Of a stretch of 8,528 nt of DNA, positions 1-6,773 are shown piece after piece; within the stretch, counting starts at the first letter, position 1; the number at the start of each line of letters is the position of its first letter. The notes below the pieces were generated by a model. It made no database searches. It was given only the letters and a program-made list of their open reading frames with translations, and was not told the origin of the DNA. The DNA is taken from the NCBI GenBank assembly GCA_025354075.1, contig JANXNO010000578.1:1-8528 (forward strand). Reading direction: 5' to 3'. This stretch comes from Burkholderiales bacterium (lineage in GTDB: Bacteria; Pseudomonadota; Gammaproteobacteria; Burkholderiales; Casimicrobiaceae). The position numbers and the translations under genes were made by a program.

Positions 1-159
1 TGCGCGTGTATGCAGCCTTAGGTGCGGCATACAGCGCGTCCGAGTCGCCCTGCTCCACCACGTTGCCCTCCGACATCACTATGACCTCGTCGCTCATGTA
101 CTTCACTACAGCAAGATCATGCGAGATGAAGATGTAGGACATGCCGAACTCGTCCTGCA
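1..159. repeat. Left arm of a near-identical direct repeat
   Basis: Bases 1-159 match 3922-4080 with a single difference (T at 80 against C at 4001, an Ile/Met change). The tract begins at the window edge, so its true length is unknown. Its inner end at 159/160 is abrupt: from base 160 onward differences occur in nearly every codon. It lies in the same orientation as its partner, with the propeller gene between the arms. Confidence 0.93.
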
Positions 160-442
160 GGTCATGCTGGAGATTCAGCACCTGCGCCTGAACGGAAAAG
201 TCGAGCGCCGAGACCGATTCATCACAAATCAAAAACGCCTGATTTATGGTCAGACAGCGCGCAATCGCGAGGTGTTGGCGTTGTCCGCCGAAGAATTCGT
301 GCAGATATTTGTAGAAGCTCATGCGCGGCAAATCCACCTTGGCAAGCACCTCTAACGCCATTTTGGCGACTTCTTCGCCGTTAGCACCGATGCCGTGGAT
401 CAACATCGATTCAAACTCGATTTATCCGACTATGAAGCGCGA
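1..442 (-). pseudogene. Truncated, decayed copy of peptide ABC transporter ATPase (3' part)
   Basis: Read on the minus strand, this aligns without gaps to bases 3922-4363, the second ATPase domain of the intact double ATPase, at a constant offset of 3921. It corresponds to about residues 404-550 and runs off the left edge before a natural stop. Homology ceases near base 442, 17 bases from the stop codon of the propeller gene, so the 5' part of the gene is missing. Damage is visible: an in-frame TAA (424..422) replaces the Gln of VGQI, the signature FSGGQ has become FFGGQ, and the Pro-Asp before Walker B has become Gln-Ala, although LICDE survives. Bases 1-159 are almost identical to the intact gene, while bases 160-442 are only about 72 percent identical by hand count. 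Many of the differences there are silent, which suggests a once-functional paralogue rather than a simple recent duplicate. No expression is expected. Confidence 0.85.
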
Positions 443-459
443 TGACCAAAACCAGCAGT

Positions 460-3400
460 TCACACCCCACAAGCCTCCAGGTAAAGCTTGATCGAGTTGT
501 CGGTAGTCGGGCTAGCGGGCAGCCATGTACTGCGCCCACCTGTGAGTCCGAGTCCCGCACTGATAGCGTCGCCGCGAACGCCCAGCAGATAGCGCAAGAT
601 CAATAGTCCGTCTTTAGCATCTACAGTTCCGTCGCCGTCAATGTCGTAGTCTTTACGTGCGATGAGGGTGGACACCAGATTGTCACGATCATCAATGCTG
701 TTTTGCGTTGCGGTGCCGCTGGAGGCTGCGGGCTCACCGACCAACAGGATGTGGCGCAGGATGATAAGACCGTCTGTTGTAGCGCGTGCGCCGCCGGCGC
801 GACCATCTACCTTAATTGTGCAGGCCGCGCGATCAACGACTTGCACAACCAACGTCTGCGGCAGCGGCAGTTGCGTTAATGAATTTACTGAATTGTTTTC
901 GCCGCCCCAACCGGCAATCACGACACGCCCCGGCGCGGCGGCGAAGCTCGCAGGCATTGCTTTTACGGCAAGGCCAAGGTCGCGCGCTTTGGACTCGTTT
1001 TTGACGTACCACATCAATGCTCCGTCCGAAGCGCGCAGTTGCGCTGTACCCATGACGTAATAATTAACGCCCGTAAAAAGAAAGCCTGTCGCCACGGGGC
1101 CATCCGACGTCAACGCAACAGCACTGGCTTCGTCGTAGTTCAAGCCTGCAGTGCCGCCAAATGATTTACGCCACAGTTCGCTGCCCGAAGGATCTAGCTT
1201 GAGCACCGTGAACTCTTCCTGCCCCCCCGTGTTGTTGAGCATACCGCTCAAATAAATGTTGCCAACAGGGTCGCTCACCACGTCTTTAGCGAAGTCACCG
1301 CTACCGGTCGAATTGTTTCCCGTCATAGCGACCAGCTGGCTCGTTGGCGCAGCACTTGCCAGGTTGGTGTAGATACGCAGCGCCATGTTCTGGCCACCCG
1401 CGCCGGCAATGGCTGTCTGGTCGATATATCCCGCAACGTAGAGCTTGCTGCCGTCGGGTTCTACGTGCATCGCGTAGGGCAGATCGATGCCCGTGCTAGG
1501 GTGAGTCACGGTCCAATTGACAGTTGCGCTGACCCCATTGTCCTGCAATCGCAAGACGCGCCAACTGCGGCTGGTGGCCGATGTATACGACCACCCGCCG
1601 ACATAAACAACGCCGCCGGGAGCCGTGCGAATGTGAATTGCACGGTCTTCAAGATTGCTGCCGCCATCAGACACATGACGCCAGAGTTCGTTGCCTGTAC
1701 TACCAGAAAGCTTCACCACTAACCAATCACCCGTTGCTGCATCGGTGGGCGATGAAAACGTCTCCCCCGCCAGCAACAGGTCACCGTTGGCGTCGACTTG
1801 GCCTGCCAGCGCGAATGAGCCCGGATCGCTCGCGCCGAGAGTATTAAAGGACTTTGACCACGCGATAGAGCAGCTGTTGCCGGCGTTCAACACCTTGAAG
1901 GCGAAGGCGTTATCGGTACGGTTGGTAGTTTGTGGCCCGCCCGTGTCTCCCGTTACAAACACATTGCCACTGGCATCCAGCGAAATGCTGTATGGAATAT
2001 CAAAGCTGGTGACGCTGGCGTTGTAGCTGCAACGCCAGAGCTCTGACATCAACGTGCTATCCCACTTGATCACATCAACCTGCGTACTTGCGCCGTTGTG
2101 AGCGAGCGTCGCGAAGTACGCATTGCCGCTGTCGTCAAGCACCATTGATCGCTTGGCTAGCGCTCCGTCGAGGTTGCCTAGCCGCATGCCCGCACGCGCG
2201 GCAGCAGGCTGCGCTGCCCACAGCTGTGCAAGCGTGGAGGAGTACCGAACAACACCCATCGTTGTTCGCTGCGGTGTGGTGTTGTTGGCCATAGTGCCGC
2301 CTACAAAAAAGCCTCCGATACCGTCAGACTTGATGGCCGAGCCGTAGTCGCGAGCGCTGGTCGCGGTTGCCACCTGACCCGGGCCTTGATAGGCAATGGC
2401 AGAACCGACTGCTGCACCGCTCGCAGCATCCACGCGAAAGCTATAAATATCCAAATCTGCGTCACCACTCGCTGCCGGAAGCGTCCCAACGTTGCCAGTA
2501 ATGGCGATGTCGTTTCCGCTCACTGCCATCGCGTTGGCCGCGCTACGCGTACCGACGCCGCTCGACTTTGTCATGTTCCAGACGCTTCCAGCCACGTTTG
2601 CGCGTGAAACGAGCGCTCGGCCTTCGGTGCCCCCTGACAGCAGTTCGTAGCCCGCCACCACGATGTCGGTATTGACAAAGGCCACATCCGCCAGATAGCC
2701 CGTGCTGCTCGGTGCTCCCAAACTCACGTCGGCTAGTACCGCACCACTGCTCGCGTCAAGAACACTGTAGCCCGGACGCGACTCTCGCGTGCCTACTACT
2801 GCCACTCGCGTAGCTCCCGCGTCCACTGCTACGGCACGGACGCGGCTGTCGCCTGTTCCACCGACGTTGGTACGCCACAGCGGCGCACCGCCCGTCGGTG
2901 CAATTTTGAAAATCGCCCAAACGTAGTTGCTCGCCCCTTCTTGAGTGCGGCCAGCTACGTAGATGTTGTTGCCACCATCGACAGTTACGAATGCCGCCAA
3001 ATCGGCGCTGCCAGCGCTGATAGTGTTCGGCGGCACGATGGCTGGGGCATAGGCTCCGTTAGCCAATGTTCGGTGCCACACGAGCGATCCGGTAGCGCTC
3101 AATTTGGCAACGTAAACATCCGCATTACCAAAGTTATATTGTTCTCGTGTACGGCCCACAATGACGATGTCGCCGACAGAGTCGATGATCATTCCAAGGC
3201 ACTCGGACTCAGCCCAAGCTGGCGTTGCGGCTGGCAGGCTGGGCCAGTTCCGCCAAAGCTCCTTGCCCGTGGCCGCATCGTACTTCGCCGCAGTGCAGCG
3301 ACGCCCGCCCGCAGCTTGCAAAGAACTGCTCCCGACCACTACCGGGTTGCCATCCGGGCCGACGCGAACGTTATATGCGTTATCGGCTACTCCATTGTTG

Positions 3401-3714
3401 GCGCGCCCGTTCAGAACAGCGCGCCATTGCTCAACCCCCGACGCGTTGTATTTCACGGTCAGCCAATCGGTGCCGGGGCTACCTGCTGTACCCGCCCCAG
3501 TCAGGTACACACTGGAATTACCGTCGACAGCCATAGCGTTGCGTGCGGATACATCGGCGTCAAGTCCGAACTGCGATGAGGCCACCATCGGCGGGCCGTA
3601 CAGGAAGCGCGTCCCCTTAAGTATTTGCGCGTTAATCGCGATACAGTGAGTTGCAGCGAACAGAAGCACGACGCGAACAAACCAACCGTGAGCAACAAAT
3701 TGAGCACGCTTCAT
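460..3714 (-). CDS. Large secreted beta-propeller repeat protein with C-terminal EF-hand/dockerin-like module
   Basis: Predicted exported protein of 1084 residues from the chosen start. Residues 1-29 look like a signal peptide: a Lys-Arg start, a hydrophobic core VVLLFAA, and likely cleavage after AINA. From about residue 59 to 936 there are some sixteen repeats of 40-45 residues. Each has a motif like GNxYVTG, then a V-x-K strand, a Gly turn and a closing Trp (for example W97, W154, W213, W280, W560, W678, W848, W902). This is the pattern of SBBP-type beta-propeller repeats, enough for two propellers. The end (about 965-1084) holds two DGLxILRxxL segments 54 residues apart. The second has a full EF-like loop (D1024, D1026, D1028, T1030, D1032, D1035). 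The frame stays open up to an ATG at 3756, but that would leave only about 4 bases of leader after the predicted promoter. The ATG at 3714 lies 6 bases after GTGGGG and directly starts the signal peptide; 3720 is also possible. Function is unknown; a surface or secreted binding role is inferred. Confidence 0.88.
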   Translation of the reverse strand: MKRAQFVAHGWFVRVVLLFAATHCIAINAQILKGTRFLYGPPMVASSQFGLDADVSARNAMAVDGNSSVYLTGAGTAGSPGTDWLTVKYNASGVEQWRAVLNGRANNGVADNAYNVRVGPDGNPVVVGSSSLQAAGGRRCTAAKYDAATGKELWRNWPSLPAATPAWAESECLGMIIDSVGDIVIVGRTREQYNFGNADVYVAKLSATGSLVWHRTLANGAYAPAIVPPNTISAGSADLAAFVTVDGGNNIYVAGRTQEGASNYVWAIFKIAPTGGAPLWRTNVGGTGDSRVRAVAVDAGATRVAVVGTRESRPGYSVLDASSGAVLADVSLGAPSSTGYLADVAFVNTDIVVAGYELLSGGTEGRALVSRANVAGSVWNMTKSSGVGTRSAANAMAVSGNDIAITGNVGTLPAASGDADLDIYSFRVDAASGAAVGSAIAYQGPGQVATATSARDYGSAIKSDGIGGFFVGGTMANNTTPQRTTMGVVRYSSTLAQLWAAQPAAARAGMRLGNLDGALAKRSMVLDDSGNAYFATLAHNGASTQVDVIKWDSTLMSELWRCSYNASVTSFDIPYSISLDASGNVFVTGDTGGPQTTNRTDNAFAFKVLNAGNSCSIAWSKSFNTLGASDPGSFALAGQVDANGDLLLAGETFSSPTDAATGDWLVVKLSGSTGNELWRHVSDGGSNLEDRAIHIRTAPGGVVYVGGWSYTSATSRSWRVLRLQDNGVSATVNWTVTHPSTGIDLPYAMHVEPDGSKLYVAGYIDQTAIAGAGGQNMALRIYTNLASAAPTSQLVAMTGNNSTGSGDFAKDVVSDPVGNIYLSGMLNNTGGQEEFTVLKLDPSGSELWRKSFGGTAGLNYDEASAVALTSDGPVATGFLFTGVNYYVMGTAQLRASDGALMWYVKNESKARDLGLAVKAMPASFAAAPGRVVIAGWGGENNSVNSLTQLPLPQTLVVQVVDRAACTIKVDGRAGGARATTDGLIILRHILLVGEPAASSGTATQNSIDDRDNLVSTLIARKDYDIDGDGTVDAKDGLLILRYLLGVRGDAISAGLGLTGGRSTWLPASPTTDNSIKLYLEACGV

Positions 3715-3767
3715 AGACATCCCCACTTTTATCGATAGCTTTTTCAGCGATGCCAATCGCCAAAAGT

Positions 3768-3797
3768 AGTATACCTAGGCGTTATTCCATCTGTCGT
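3768..3797 (-). promoter_or_regulatory. Putative sigma-70 promoter for the propeller gene
   Basis: On the minus strand there is a -10 TATACT (3773..3768), one base off consensus, and a -35 ACGACA (3797..3792), matching four of six consensus positions, with an 18-base spacer. Transcription would start near 3760-3761, giving a leader of about 45 bases to the ATG at 3714. The position between the ATPase stop and the propeller gene suggests the latter has its own promoter rather than depending on the transporter operon. Based on sequence match only. Confidence 0.45.
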
Positions 3798-3804
3798 CGC
3801 AACA

Positions 3805-3878
3805 GTAGCAATCTTCAATTTCGTCAGGCTGCGTTCAGCGACGAGTTCCGTCGCCGCAACTGGAAAGCCGATTGCTAC
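3805..3878. repeat. Nested inverted repeats at the end of the transporter operon
   Basis: A perfect 9-base inverted repeat (gtagcaatc at 3805-3813, gattgctac at 3870-3878) encloses a tighter hairpin at 3833-3860. In the minus-strand RNA the inner hairpin has an 11-pair stem with one wobble and one bulged G and a 5-base loop (GAACU). The outer right arm overlaps the ATPase stop codon (3877..3875). No U-run follows the hairpin, so it is not a standard intrinsic terminator. It could slow 3' decay, act with Rho, or be fortuitous. Confidence 0.5.
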
Positions 3879-5572
3879 CCGACGGTCGCAACCAGTCCGC
3901 GGGGAATCGAATCCAGCAATTTGCGCGTGTATGCAGCCTTAGGTGCGGCATACAGCGCGTCCGAGTCGCCCTGCTCCACCACGTTGCCCTCCGACATCAC
4001 CATGACCTCGTCGCTCATGTACTTCACTACAGCAAGATCATGCGAGATGAAGATGTAGGACATGCCGAACTCGTCCTGCAAATCCTGAAGCAGATTCAAC
4101 ACTTGCGCTTGGACGGAAACGTCCAGCGCTGACACCGATTCGTCGCAAATCAAAATGTCCGGCTTCATCGTCAAGCAGCGTGCGATGGCAATGCGTTGAC
4201 GCTGTCCACCGGAAAATTCATGCGGGTACTTATAGAAGCTCATCTCGGGCAGGCCGACTTTGGCGAGCAGCTCAAAAGCCATTTTGGCGCGCGCCTCAGC
4301 ATTGGCACCAATACAATGAATGATCATCGGCTCACAGATGATCTGCCCCACCGTGAAGCGCGGATTGAGCGAAGCATATGGGTTCTGAAAAATAATCTGA
4401 ATGCGCTTTTTGTAAGGCAAAAATTCTTTTTCACTCATCGCAAAAATGTTCTTGCCCTCGAACCACGCTTCGCCCTTCGTCGCATCATGCAATTTCATGA
4501 TCGTGAGGCCGACGGTGGTTTTACCTGAGCCAGATTCGCCAACGAGGCCAAGCGTCTTTCCTTTGCGCAGTTTGAACGAAACGTCTGTGGCAGCATGGAA
4601 AACGCGCTTGCCAAACAGGCCTTCGCGCGACACGAAATCTTTGCAAAGCCCTTTGACTTCAAGCACCACTGGATCGCTGTCTTTCACGCCGCGCGAACGC
4701 TGCTCCAGACGCATTGCATCGGCTCGACCGGCCATAAAGTCGTCAATCACCGGCAAACGCTTGGGACGTGAATCCACGACGGGGCGGCAGGCAAGCAACG
4801 CCCGCGTGTAATCATCCTTCGGAGTAGAAAATACGTCAATCGCAGCGCCCTGCTCGCGAATTTCGCCGTTACGCATTACTACGACGTGGTCAGCAATGTC
4901 GCCCACCACTGCGAGGTCGTGCGTAATGAACAACACAGCCATGTTGTGCTTTTTTTGTAACGCGGCGATGAGATCGAGAATTTGCTTCTGGATCGTGACA
5001 TCAAGCGCCGTAGTGGGCTCGTCCGCGATCAGCAATTTCGGCTCACAGGCAATCGCCATCGCGATCATTACGCGTTGCTGTTGGCCGCCCGACATCTGGT
5101 GCGGAAAACTATCAATCTTGATCGCGGGCTCGGGGATGCCGACCTCTGTCAAAAGCGCAATTGCCCGATCACGCGCCGCTTTGCCCGACAAGCCTTTGTG
5201 CTCCTTGAGCACCTCTTCTATCTGAAAGCCCACAGTGAACACCGGGTTCAAAGAACTCATCGGCTCCTGAAAAATCATCGAGATTTCACTGCCGCGCAAC
5301 GCACGCTTTTGCGCGTTGGAGAAGGTCAGCAAATTCTTGCCTTCAAACTCAATGCTGCTGGCCTTGTCGACGGTCGCGTTTTCTTTGGGCAGCAGGCCCA
5401 ATACGGCGAGCGACGCGACTGATTTCCCCGAACCCGATTCGCCCACGAGGGCAACGGTTTGATTGGGCATCACGTTAAACGAAATGCCCTTCAGCGCCTC
5501 AAACGAATTATGTTTATCGAGACGGAATTTGACGCGCAGATTTTTGATGGAAAGCAGGGGTGTAGTCATCAT
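3875..5572 (-). CDS. Fused double-domain peptide ABC transporter ATPase (DppD-DppF type)
   Basis: Cytoplasmic ATPase of 565 residues that powers the importer encoded upstream, with two complete nucleotide-binding domains in one chain, as in YejF-like proteins. Domain 1: Walker A GESGSGKS (44-51), Q-loop Gln102, signature MSGGQ (160-164), Walker B LLIADE (180-185), switch His218. Domain 2: Walker A GESGSGKT (345-352), Q-loop Gln396, signature FSGGQ (453-457), Walker B ILICDE (473-478), His511. Each domain ends in a YTRxLL segment (255-260 and 548-553), the remnant of the C-terminal region typical of the oligopeptide ATPase family. A linker rich in charged residues (about 264-300) joins the halves. 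Length is normal for fused family members. All key residues are present, so it should be active. Two ATGs are adjacent: 5572 lies 3 bases and 5569 lies 6 bases after AGGAG, so initiation at 5569 is equally or more likely. Its 3' part is duplicated as a pseudogene at the left edge of the window. Confidence 0.95.
   Translation of the reverse strand: MMTTPLLSIKNLRVKFRLDKHNSFEALKGISFNVMPNQTVALVGESGSGKSVASLAVLGLLPKENATVDKASSIEFEGKNLLTFSNAQKRALRGSEISMIFQEPMSSLNPVFTVGFQIEEVLKEHKGLSGKAARDRAIALLTEVGIPEPAIKIDSFPHQMSGGQQQRVMIAMAIACEPKLLIADEPTTALDVTIQKQILDLIAALQKKHNMAVLFITHDLAVVGDIADHVVVMRNGEIREQGAAIDVFSTPKDDYTRALLACRPVVDSRPKRLPVIDDFMAGRADAMRLEQRSRGVKDSDPVVLEVKGLCKDFVSREGLFGKRVFHAATDVSFKLRKGKTLGLVGESGSGKTTVGLTIMKLHDATKGEAWFEGKNIFAMSEKEFLPYKKRIQIIFQNPYASLNPRFTVGQIICEPMIIHCIGANAEARAKMAFELLAKVGLPEMSFYKYPHEFSGGQRQRIAIARCLTMKPDILICDESVSALDVSVQAQVLNLLQDLQDEFGMSYIFISHDLAVVKYMSDEVMVMSEGNVVEQGDSDALYAAPKAAYTRKLLDSIPRGLVATVG
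3922..4080. repeat. Right arm of the near-identical direct repeat, inside the ATPase gene
   Basis: This lies within the coding sequence for about residues 498-550 of the double ATPase, from just before the switch His to near the C-terminus. It matches bases 1-159 at 158 of 159 positions. Diverged homology continues on its right to about 4363, matching 160-442. The last 16 codons of the ATPase (3875-3921) would have their counterpart outside the window. Confidence 0.93.
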
Positions 5573-5575
5573 GCG

Positions 5576-5581
5576 CTCCTT
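5576..5581 (-). promoter_or_regulatory. Ribosome binding site AAGGAG overlapping the upstream stop codon
   Basis: The minus strand reads TAAGGAG, where TAA (5582..5580) is the stop codon of the DppC-like permease and its two A residues begin the Shine-Dalgarno sequence of the ATPase. The overlap points to translational coupling of the two genes. The spacing decides between the twin ATGs of the ATPase and mildly favours the second, at 5569. Confidence 0.8.
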
Positions 5582-6761
5582 ACTTCAACTTCGGATCAAG
5601 CGCATCACGCAGCGCGTCGGTAAACAGGCTAAACGCGGTCACCAGCACCGCCATGAACACCGTCGCAGCGGCGAGTTGCCACCAGTAGCCCAGGATCAAC
5701 TCGTTCTGCGATTCATTAAGCATCGAGCCCCAGCTCACAGTGTCGACAGGCACGCCGAAACCGAGGAAGGACAGGATCACTTCCGATTTGATAAACAACA
5801 CCACATGTAATGAAAGCTGCACCAGCACGACGTGCGAAATGTTCGGGAAAATATGCACGAACATACGACGCAAGTTCGACGCCCCGATCGCATTAGCTGC
5901 GCGCACATAGTCGCGCGCTTTGTGCTTGAGGTACTCTGCGCGCACCAGCCGGAAGATGCTCGTCCAGCCGGTCAATCCGAGGATGAGCACGACAGTCACC
6001 ACGCCCTTCTGCTTGAGCACCGCCGCGATGGCTAGTACCAGCAAGATGTACGGAATCGAACTGAAGATCGAGTAGAACCAGTTCAACGCATCATCGGTTT
6101 TGCCGCCGTAATACCCAGCAAACGCGCCGAGCACGGTGCCCAGAATCGTCGCGACGATAGCGGCGGCGAAGCCCACGAGAATGGACGTCTCAGAGCCTTG
6201 AATGACTTTTGCCAAAACGTCACGGCCCCATTTGTCGGCACCGAACGGCAGGTAGTCAAGGCGCTTAGCCTCAACCACATTAGCCGCACCATCGCCGGTG
6301 CGTCCGAGTTGCTTGCGCAGCTCAGTCAAAACATCGGCCAACGGATCGACGATCTTGATGCCCGAATCGGCCGCTCCAGTCGACTGGCCGAGTTGTGCCT
6401 TCAACTCGATAATCACCTCGCGCAGAGGATCGCGGTCGTTGATGAATTCGGGCTTTGCGGCGGCGCCGTCGACGGCCGGGCCCGCGTCGGTCGCCGCGCC
6501 CGGCCTCAAATCAGCGGCGGGTTTGTGGCTGTCCTTGAACAGCGTTGGCGGCGCATAGTTAATGGCGATTTCTTTGTTCCAGTCTTTCGCAATCAGGCCG
6601 AAAAAGGCCGCAAACGAGAGCAGAAGAAACGCGATCACGATGACCATCGAGACGACAGCGATGCGGTCGGCTTTCAGCCGTTTCCACGCGAGAGACCACA
6701 GGCCTGGGGAGCGCTCGATGCCGAGCGCGGGGTTGTTTGGGTTAATTGCAGCGGTTGTCAT
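5580..6761 (-). CDS. DppC/OppC-like ABC transporter permease with enlarged extracytoplasmic loop
   Basis: Inner-membrane permease of 393 residues, the second channel subunit of the importer. A cytoplasmic N-terminus (WSLAWKRLKADR, 22-33) precedes a first membrane segment (about 34-57). The family motif FGADKWGRDVL (173-183) leads into the transport domain with about five further membrane segments. The ATPase-contacting EAA loop spans about 276-307 (RAANAIG then HIFPN), and the chain ends with the usual DALDPKLK. Common DppC proteins are near 300 residues. The surplus lies between the first membrane segment and the FGADKWGRD motif (about 62-165), predicted to be outside the membrane. That insert carries an Ala/Pro/Asp-rich part and two related segments beginning DPLREVIIEL (111) and DPLADVLTEL (139). 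The gene starts 12 bases after the DppB-like stop without a clear Shine-Dalgarno, so translation may depend on coupling. YejE-like permeases are also longer than DppC, which fits the fused ATPase downstream. Substrate cannot be read from the sequence. Confidence 0.93.
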   Translation of the reverse strand: MTTAAINPNNPALGIERSPGLWSLAWKRLKADRIAVVSMVIVIAFLLLSFAAFFGLIAKDWNKEIAINYAPPTLFKDSHKPAADLRPGAATDAGPAVDGAAAKPEFINDRDPLREVIIELKAQLGQSTGAADSGIKIVDPLADVLTELRKQLGRTGDGAANVVEAKRLDYLPFGADKWGRDVLAKVIQGSETSILVGFAAAIVATILGTVLGAFAGYYGGKTDDALNWFYSIFSSIPYILLVLAIAAVLKQKGVVTVVLILGLTGWTSIFRLVRAEYLKHKARDYVRAANAIGASNLRRMFVHIFPNISHVVLVQLSLHVVLFIKSEVILSFLGFGVPVDTVSWGSMLNESQNELILGYWWQLAAATVFMAVLVTAFSLFTDALRDALDPKLK

Positions 6762-6773
6762 GATGCACTGGGC

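Noticed and set aside
119..355. Plus-strand open frame of 78 codons, with a similar one at 3872-4132
   Set aside because: They resemble each other only because they lie opposite the two copies of the duplicated ATPase sequence.
460..820. True cellulosomal dockerin
   Set aside because: Only the second loop is intact, there is no cohesin or glycoside hydrolase nearby, and the setting looks proteobacterial; an EF-hand/dockerin-like tail is the safer description.
2941..3649. Overlapping plus-strand open frames of 212 and 162 codons opposite the propeller gene
   Set aside because: Both lie antisense to well-formed propeller repeats and show no domain, plausible start region or sensible composition.
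3833..3860. Intrinsic terminator after the ATPase gene
   Set aside because: The hairpin is reasonable, but the following minus-strand bases (GCAGCCTGACG) contain no U-run.
460..3921. Insertion sequence or transposon between the direct repeats
   Set aside because: The single gene between the arms encodes a secreted repeat protein; no transposase, integrase or terminal inverted repeat is visible, and the arms are ATPase coding sequence rather than short target-site duplications.
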